Positions 5,673 to 9,904 of a stretch of 9,904 bases of DNA are shown here, one piece after another; position 1 is the first letter of the stretch, and every line of letters begins with the position of its first letter. The notes under the pieces were generated by a model that made no database searches, was not told the origin of the DNA, and worked only from the letters and a program-made list of their open reading frames with translations. The stretch spans positions 1 to 9,904 of the forward strand of contig JBFFGE010000171.1 in the NCBI GenBank assembly GCA_041557595.1, read 5' to 3'. This DNA comes from JAOTYV01 sp041557595. Its GTDB lineage: Bacteria > Pseudomonadota > Alphaproteobacteria > UBA8366. The position numbers and the translations under genes are program-made.

Positions 5673-6776
5673 TTATTTCCAGGGTAGAAGCGAGACATGA
5701 ATGACGCCTTCGCTGCTGCCCACCGCCTTGATCGCGGCGTCCGTATCCTTCAACCCGAAACGGTGCGTGGTGATCAGGTCGAGCGGAAAACGGTCCGACG
5801 CGAGCTGCTGCAGCGCCAGTTCGCAGGACTGATAGTTGTGGCCGCGCGCGCTCTTGATGGTGATGTATTTGTTGGTGAGCTTGCCGACCGGGAAGTCCGG
5901 AAATTCCGCCACTTCGCCCTGGATGAGCAGGGTGCCGCCCTTGCGCTTCAACGCGTCGATGCCGAGCAGGACCGGCGTGGTCCCCGCACCCGTCGTGCAA
6001 TCGAGCGAGACGTCGACGCCGTCACCGCCGGTGATTTCCATGATCCGGGTCAGCGCGTCCTCCGCCTCCACGTTGATGACATAATCGGCGCCGAGCTTGA
6101 GCGCGACGTCGAGCCGGGCTGCGTCCTTGTTCGTGCCGGTGACGATGATCAGCGAGGCGCCCGCCTGCTTGCACGCCACGGTCTGCGACAAGCCTTGCTG
6201 GCCGGGCCCTTGCACCAGAACGCGCGAGTTATAGCCGACCTTGCAGTCGAGCAGCGCCCATTGGATGCCGTTGGCCATCGGCGTGACGACGCCGGCCAGT
6301 TCCGCCGAGACCCCCGCCGGCACCTTGTGGACGATCGCGTTCCAGGGCAGGTACATATACTGCGCGAAGCCGCCCCACAAATGCGGCGCGTGGTCCGACG
6401 ACGTGTAGCCATAGCGCCGCGCGTCCGGGTTCTTGCGCCAATCGGTGTAGTTGCAGAGCCGGTAGTCGCCGCGGTGGCACCATTCGCATTTGAAACAGGG
6501 CAGGTAGTGCTCGACGAAAACGAGATCGCCTTCCTGCACGCCCTTGCGCTCGACGAATTGCGGGCGCGCCTTGACGATGGTGCCGATATTTTCGTGCCCC
6601 ATGATGACCGGCGCATCGGTCGGCGGCTTGCCGTACAGCTTCACGTCGGTGCCGCAAATGCCGGCGACTTCCATCTTCAGCAGCGCGCCGTCCTCGGGAA
6701 TTTCCGGCATCGGAAATTCGCGCAGCTCGGTCTTGTGCGCGCCCGTCCGCACCGCCGCCAATACCTGTTCCACCAT
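5673..6776 (-). CDS. Zinc-dependent medium-chain alcohol dehydrogenase family protein
   Basis: A 367-residue medium-chain dehydrogenase/reductase that should oxidise an alcohol, or reduce the corresponding carbonyl, using a nicotinamide cofactor in the cytoplasm. The GroES-like domain has the catalytic zinc residues Cys41 (GICGTDVK) and His61-Glu62 (MGHENIG), and the structural zinc cysteines Cys94, Cys97, Cys100 and Cys108 (PCFKCEWC then RLC). The Rossmann domain begins at VLVQGPGQQGLS (about 186-197). The second strand ends VTGTNKD rather than in the acidic residue typical of strict NAD users, so cofactor choice is open. The ATG at 6776 has a GAGAGG about eight bases upstream. The gene follows the Rieske ferredoxin gene on the same strand after 90 bases and precedes the GST gene. 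A role acting on the product of the neighbouring Rieske oxygenase is plausible but unproven. The exact substrate class is not recognised. Confidence 0.92.
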   Translation of the reverse strand: MVEQVLAAVRTGAHKTELREFPMPEIPEDGALLKMEVAGICGTDVKLYGKPPTDAPVIMGHENIGTIVKARPQFVERKGVQEGDLVFVEHYLPCFKCEWCHRGDYRLCNYTDWRKNPDARRYGYTSSDHAPHLWGGFAQYMYLPWNAIVHKVPAGVSAELAGVVTPMANGIQWALLDCKVGYNSRVLVQGPGQQGLSQTVACKQAGASLIIVTGTNKDAARLDVALKLGADYVINVEAEDALTRIMEITGGDGVDVSLDCTTGAGTTPVLLGIDALKRKGGTLLIQGEVAEFPDFPVGKLTNKYITIKSARGHNYQSCELALQQLASDRFPLDLITTHRFGLKDTDAAIKAVGSSEGVIHVSLLPWK

Positions 6777-6866
6777 GCCGAACGCCTCTCTATGAATTCA
6801 TCGCTATCTTAGTGCCGTCCCGGCGGTTTGGAAATTGCCGCGCCGCGACGGTCATTGCGAGGATCG

Positions 6867-7166
6867 TCAGGGCACGATCTTCACCCGGCCGTCCTCGACC
6901 GTCACCGCGTAGGTCTTGATCGGGATCATGCAGGGCGGCACGGTCGGCGCGCCGGTGCGGATATCGAAGCAGCCGCCGTGAAAATCGCACTCGATGGTAT
7001 GCCCTTCGAGAAAGCCTTCCGACAGGGAGCCGGGGCCGTGGGTGCAGCGGTCGTCGGTGACGTAGAATTCGCCCGCGACATGGTAGACCGCGACGACGAG
7101 GTCGCCGGCCTCGACCTTCAGCATGTCGCCGTCGGCGATATCGGCGGTTGCGCATAGATCGATCAA
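6867..7166 (-). CDS. Rieske [2Fe-2S] ferredoxin (oxygenase electron-transfer component)
   Basis: A 99-residue soluble Rieske ferredoxin of the biphenyl/naphthalene dioxygenase ferredoxin type. The cluster ligands are Cys41 and His43 in CTHG and Cys60 and His63 in CDFHGGCFD, with 16 residues between the two motifs. GSLSEGFLEG, PIKTYAVTVEDG and the overall length fit the family. Such proteins shuttle single electrons from a flavoprotein reductase to the Rieske oxygenase. The start is a TTG at 7166, which gives the usual family length, and an AGGGA lies about eight bases upstream. The next in-frame ATG (residue 15) would remove the first strand. The gene is divergent from the Rieske oxygenase gene, 185 bases separating the start codons, making that oxygenase its likely partner. 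No reductase gene is in the window. Confidence 0.93.
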   Translation of the reverse strand: MIDLCATADIADGDMLKVEAGDLVVAVYHVAGEFYVTDDRCTHGPGSLSEGFLEGHTIECDFHGGCFDIRTGAPTVPPCMIPIKTYAVTVEDGRVKIVP

Positions 7167-7210
7167 TTTCGAATCCCTGATCCTCGCCTTGATTCAGCCG
7201 TCGCGCGCGG

Positions 7211-7239
7211 TTGACCTCTCCGTCGCGGCGACCTAGCGT
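7211..7239 (+). promoter_or_regulatory. Possible promoter for the Rieske oxygenase gene
   Basis: TTGACC at 7211-7216 (five of six to consensus) is followed after exactly 17 bases by TAGCGT at 7234-7239 (three of six). Transcription would begin near 7246, about 105 bases before the GTG start, and the leader would include a GGGAA/TTCCC stem at 7252-7266. Only the -35 half is strong. Confidence 0.25.
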
Positions 7240-7281
7240 TTTGCGACGTGTGGGAAAAGCCTTCCCGACGAAAGAAGTGCG

Positions 7282-7315
7282 GGCCAGTTATTGTTGGCCA
7301 CCACCATCGGGTCAA
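7282..7315 (-). promoter_or_regulatory. Possible ferredoxin promoter with a palindrome over its -10 box
   Basis: On the minus strand TTGACC (7315-7310) and AATAAC (7292-7287) are separated by exactly 17 bases, matching five and four of six consensus positions. The inverted repeat GGCCA (7282-7286) / TGGCC (7295-7299) with an 8-base centre covers the -10 box, as expected for a repressor site. Transcription would start near 7280, about 114 bases before the ferredoxin TTG. No regulator for this site is in the adjoining genes. Confidence 0.35.
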
Positions 7316-7339
7316 GAGGCCGCGGATCGAGAGCGTGCG

Positions 7340-7345
7340 AGGAGG
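7340..7345 (+). promoter_or_regulatory. Ribosome binding site fixing the Rieske oxygenase start
   Basis: A full AGGAGG lies six bases ahead of the GTG at 7352. The reading frame stays open upstream to 7211, but those 47 codons match nothing in the family, and the family's usual first residues (xLxxExNxLLTxTGPGTPMG) begin exactly at this GTG. Confidence 0.85.
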
Positions 7346-7351
7346 ATTGCC

Positions 7352-8638
7352 GTGCTGCGCAAAGAGGTGAACGACCTGCTGACCCTGACCGGTCCGGGTA
7401 CGCCGATGGGCGAGATGTTTCGCCGCTACTGGCTGCCCGTGCTGCTGGCCGAGGAACTGCCGGAAAACGACTGCCCGCCGGTCCGCGTCAAGCTGCTCTC
7501 CGAGGAATTGATCGCCTTCCGCGATACCGGCGGCCGCTACGGCTTGATCGAGGAATTCTGCGCCCATCGGCGCGTGTCGTTGTGGTTCGGCCGCAATGAG
7601 GAGTACGGGTTGCGCTGCCCCTATCACGGCTGGAAATACGACGTCACCGGGCAATGCGTCGAGGTGCCGTCCGAACCGGCGGAGAGCGGCTTCTGCGGCA
7701 AGATCAAACTGACCGCATACCCGCTGATCAAGGTCGGCGAGGTGCTGTGGGCCTATCTCGGCCCGGAGGAGCACCAGCCGCCGCCGCCGGAATGGGAGTT
7801 CGTCCGCGTGCCCGCGGAACAAAGCTTCACGTCCAAGCGCCTGCAGGAATGTAACTGGCTGCAGGCGATGGAGGGCGGCATCGATTCCAGCCATGTCACC
7901 TGGCTGCACGGCAGCAGCCTGAAATCCGATCCGCTGTTCAAGGGCGCGAAGGGCAACCGGTATAATTTCAGCGATGCGCAGCCGGTCTTCGAGGTGGCGG
8001 CGTGCGATGGCGGCCTGCTGATCGGCGCTCGTCGCAATGCCGAGGACGGCAAGTACTACTGGCGCATCACGCCCTGGGTTATGCCGTGCTTCACGATGAT
8101 CCCGCCGCGCGGCGACCATCCGGTGCACGGCCATTTCTGGACGCCGATCGACGACGGGAATTGCTGGGCCTGGAGCTACGACTATCATCCGGTGCGCGCA
8201 CTGACCGCCGGCGAACGGCAGGCGATGGAGGAGGGGCAGGGCATTCATGTCGCCTACGAGCCCGGCACCTATCGGCCGCTGGCCAACAGGGACAACGACT
8301 ACCTGATCGACCGCGCCGCGCAGAAAGCGGGCCGCACCTATAGCGGCGTCGCCGGCATCGCCATGCAGGATGCGTCCCTGCAGGAAAGCATGGGACCGAT
8401 CGTCGACCGGTCGAAAGAGAATCTCGTCTCCACCGACAACGGCATCATCATGGCGCGCCGCCGCCTGCGCGAAGCCGCGCTTGCGCTCAAGGACAACGGC
8501 GTCACGCCGCCGGGCGTCGACCCGGCGCACCACCGCGTGCGCTCCGTCTCCGCGGTCCTGCCGCCGGACGAGGTGTTTCAGGAGGCGTGCAGCGAAGAAC
8601 TGACCGCGCGGCCGGGGGTAGCGCAGGCGTCGGTGTGA
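7352..8638 (+). CDS. Rieske non-heme iron oxygenase, large subunit (phthalate dioxygenase/LigXa type)
   Basis: A 428-residue aromatic-ring-hydroxylating or O-demethylating oxygenase. Numbered from the GTG at 7352, the Rieske domain (about 15-135) has Cys70 and His72 in CAHRR and Cys89 and His92 in CPYHGW. The catalytic domain has the facial triad region MEGGIDSSHVTWLHG, with bridging Asp178 and iron ligands His181 and His186. A later QDASLQE (Asp340) is the likely third ligand. LTGPGTPMG, RRYWLPVLL, FGRNEEYGLRC and PSEP are typical of the branch that includes phthalate 4,5-dioxygenase, phenoxybenzoate dioxygenase and LigXa (5,5'-dehydrodivanillate O-demethylase). These are homo-oligomers without a beta subunit, and no beta-subunit gene is adjacent here. 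Electrons would come through the divergently encoded Rieske ferredoxin. The reaction could be ring dihydroxylation or demethylation, and the substrate is not deducible. Confidence 0.94.
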   Translation: MLRKEVNDLLTLTGPGTPMGEMFRRYWLPVLLAEELPENDCPPVRVKLLSEELIAFRDTGGRYGLIEEFCAHRRVSLWFGRNEEYGLRCPYHGWKYDVTGQCVEVPSEPAESGFCGKIKLTAYPLIKVGEVLWAYLGPEEHQPPPPEWEFVRVPAEQSFTSKRLQECNWLQAMEGGIDSSHVTWLHGSSLKSDPLFKGAKGNRYNFSDAQPVFEVAACDGGLLIGARRNAEDGKYYWRITPWVMPCFTMIPPRGDHPVHGHFWTPIDDGNCWAWSYDYHPVRALTAGERQAMEEGQGIHVAYEPGTYRPLANRDNDYLIDRAAQKAGRTYSGVAGIAMQDASLQESMGPIVDRSKENLVSTDNGIIMARRRLREAALALKDNGVTPPGVDPAHHRVRSVSAVLPPDEVFQEACSEELTARPGVAQASV

Positions 8639-8720
8639 GAAATTAATGACAAACGGCCCCTGTTTTCCGTCGCGTTCGTGCGCATATCAGGACGAGGACA
8701 AATGAAACCGGAGGTTCGCA

Positions 8721-9128
8721 ATGGCCGATCAGGCTCTCCCGCAGAACGCATTCGTCGTTGTCACGACCGGCGCGGAAGCAAAATTTTACCGCAACCGGGG
8801 ACAATCGGGGGACATCAGCCTCGAGGCGGCCGGTGACCTGTCGCCGAAAAATCTGGCCGAGCAAGGCCCATCCGGCAAGCAGCCGCCGGAATCCTCACCG
8901 CGGGAGACCGACGAGGGCACCTTTTCCAAGCAACTTGCCCATCACCTGTACAACGAGGCGCATGCGGGCAAATTCGACAACCTCGTCCTGGTCGCGGATC
9001 CGGATACGCTGGGCGAACTGCGTCCTATCCTGCATCGGGTCGTCACAGACAAATTGGTGATGGAACTGGGCAAGACGCTGATCAACTCGTCGACGCAAGA
9101 CATAGAGAAAACGCTGCGCAAGGGGTGA
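8721..9128 (+). CDS. Host-attachment family protein (Host_attach, release-factor-like baeRF group)
   Basis: A 135-residue small protein of the family annotated 'protein required for attachment to host cells'. Family features are the first strand FVVVTTGAEAKFYRN, a charged linker with PRETDEGTFSKQLAHHLYNE, and the conserved FDNLVLVADPDTLGELRPIL followed by the amphipathic end segment INSSTQDIEKTLRKG. The family name comes from a plant-associated bacterium; its fold is related to release-factor-like domains, and the molecular role is not established. GGAGG at 8710-8714 lies six bases before the ATG. There is no signal peptide or membrane segment. It lies 82 bases after the oxygenase gene on the same strand, but nothing links it to the catabolic genes. 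It converges on the TauD-like gene with 145 bases between, where I see no clear terminator. Confidence 0.85.
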   Translation: MADQALPQNAFVVVTTGAEAKFYRNRGQSGDISLEAAGDLSPKNLAEQGPSGKQPPESSPRETDEGTFSKQLAHHLYNEAHAGKFDNLVLVADPDTLGELRPILHRVVTDKLVMELGKTLINSSTQDIEKTLRKG

Positions 9129-9273
9129 CCCTCGCTCGTTAGCTCGGCGCCATTGATCTCGGAGCTTGACGAAAAGGGCCGCGATTAGACAACAGTATAC
9201 AGTTTCGCCTCCCTGCCGCCACAACCGGATGGCCGGATCGGCGCGGGGTGCGATCAATCCAACAGCATCCTCT

Positions 9274-9904
9274 TTACGCCACCGGCACGGTATCGTTGAA
9301 CACCTGCGTGCGTTTCATCAAACGGCGCTGCGTGTCGGGGAACGGCTCGCGCCGATGCATCGTTGCCCGGTTGTCCCACATGACCAGGTCGCCGACCTTC
9401 CAGTGGTGGGTCCAGATGAATTGCGGCCGGGTCTCATGCGCGAACAGGGTGGCGAGCAGGGCCTGTCCCGCGGCCGCGTCCATGCCGACGATCGTCTTGG
9501 CGAAGTAGGGGCTGACATAGAGGGTCTTCCGGCCGGTCTCCGGATGGGTGCAGACGACCGGATGATCGACAACGGTTTCGGGGTTTTGTTCCGGGATGAA
9601 GTGGCGATGGGTCGCCCGCAGTCCGGTCAGGCGCGCCTTGAGGTCGTCGGCGAGGCCGTCATAGGCGGCGTAGAGATTGCACCATGAGGTGGCGCCGCCG
9701 TCCTTGGGCACCTCGACCGCGTACAGCATCGAGATCGTGCCGGGTTTCGGCATGTAGGACAGGTCGGAATGAAATTCGATCTCCCGGTGTCCGAGCGCGC
9801 CAATCGGCCGGCCGTCCTTTTTCAGGTTGGATACCACCATGATTTCGCTGGTCGCGCCCGCCGCCTGCTTTCGGACGTGCACCACCGGCTCGCCGAAATA
9901 CCGC
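9274..9904 (-). CDS. TauD/TfdA-family Fe(II)/2-oxoglutarate dioxygenase (N-terminus cut by window edge)
   Basis: The C-terminal 209 residues of a protein whose family is normally about 280-300 residues; the first 80 or so lie beyond the right edge. Numbered within the fragment, iron ligands are His45 and Asp47 (EIEFHSDLSY) and distal His183 (WDNRATMHRREPF). Thr72 in GGATSW and Arg198 in RRLMKRTQV fit the 2-oxoglutarate-binding threonine and arginine of E. coli TauD. These enzymes couple decarboxylation of 2-oxoglutarate to hydroxylation that releases sulfite from sulfonates, cleaves aryl ethers (TfdA) or demethylates. The substrate pocket residues cannot be assigned from the visible part. No sulfonate transport gene is seen in the window, so a TfdA-like or other catabolic role is as likely as taurine use. 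The stop codon TAA is at 9276-9274. Confidence 0.92.
   Translation of the reverse strand, partial: RYFGEPVVHVRKQAAGATSEIMVVSNLKKDGRPIGALGHREIEFHSDLSYMPKPGTISMLYAVEVPKDGGATSWCNLYAAYDGLADDLKARLTGLRATHRHFIPEQNPETVVDHPVVCTHPETGRKTLYVSPYFAKTIVGMDAAAGQALLATLFAHETRPQFIWTHHWKVGDLVMWDNRATMHRREPFPDTQRRLMKRTQVFNDTVPVA

Noticed and set aside
5697..6812. Long plus-strand open frame opposite the alcohol dehydrogenase
   Set aside because: Antisense shadow; the minus-strand frame has all the zinc and Rossmann motifs.
7211..7351. 47-codon upstream extension of the Rieske oxygenase
   Set aside because: The family N-terminus and an AGGAGG both point to GTG 7352, and the upstream codons have no family likeness.
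7163..8533. Long minus-strand open frame opposite the Rieske oxygenase
   Set aside because: It overlaps a clearly identified gene along its length, has no recognisable motif and shows typical antisense composition.
9129..9273. Terminator between the convergent host-attachment and TauD-like genes
   Set aside because: No inverted repeat followed by a T-run is visible on either strand in these 145 bases.
1..9904. CRISPR array, tRNA/rRNA genes, insertion sequence or phage genes
   Set aside because: No regularly spaced repeats, cloverleaf, rRNA-like sequence, transposase or integrase motif was found on either strand.

Overview
The window is a G+C-rich, densely coded stretch of bacterial chromosome. 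Its codon use, mix of gene families and repeat type look like an alphaproteobacterium (a soil or marine Rhodospirillales- or Hyphomicrobiales-like organism). That placement is an inference from style, not from a marker gene. No tRNA, rRNA, CRISPR array, transposase or phage gene was seen.

Left part (1-4531). A minus-strand gene for a cytosolic gamma-glutamyltransferase-like Ntn-hydrolase runs off the left edge. An intergenic inverted repeat of REP-like type follows. Next is a divergent pair: a homoserine-acetyltransferase-like alpha/beta hydrolase (minus) and a GntR/HutC-type regulator with a UTRA ligand domain (plus), sharing a 128-bp intergenic region with an 8-bp-arm palindrome. The regulator gene converges on a minus-strand gene for a predicted lipoprotein esterase/lipase.

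Middle part (4607-7166). Three minus-strand genes lie in the order Rieske [2Fe-2S] ferredoxin, zinc-dependent medium-chain alcohol dehydrogenase, glutathione S-transferase. The short region ahead of the transferase gene holds several palindromes. One has perfect 11-bp arms, ends next to the start codon, and could pair the only Shine-Dalgarno-like sequence with bases just before that start codon.

Right part (7352-9904). A plus-strand Rieske non-heme iron oxygenase large subunit (phthalate dioxygenase / LigXa type) is divergent from the ferredoxin gene. A small host-attachment-family protein follows. A minus-strand TauD/TfdA-type Fe(II)/2-oxoglutarate dioxygenase runs off the right edge.

Together the oxygenase, ferredoxin, dehydrogenase, glutathione transferase, 2-oxoglutarate dioxygenase and esterase look like an accessory catabolic neighbourhood, perhaps for aromatic, aryl-ether or ester compounds. 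The substrate cannot be read from the sequence, and no electron-transfer reductase for the Rieske pair is present. The observations most worth checking are the hairpin at the glutathione transferase start, the loss of glutamate-binding residues in the GGT-like protein, and the ferredoxin/oxygenase divergent promoter region.
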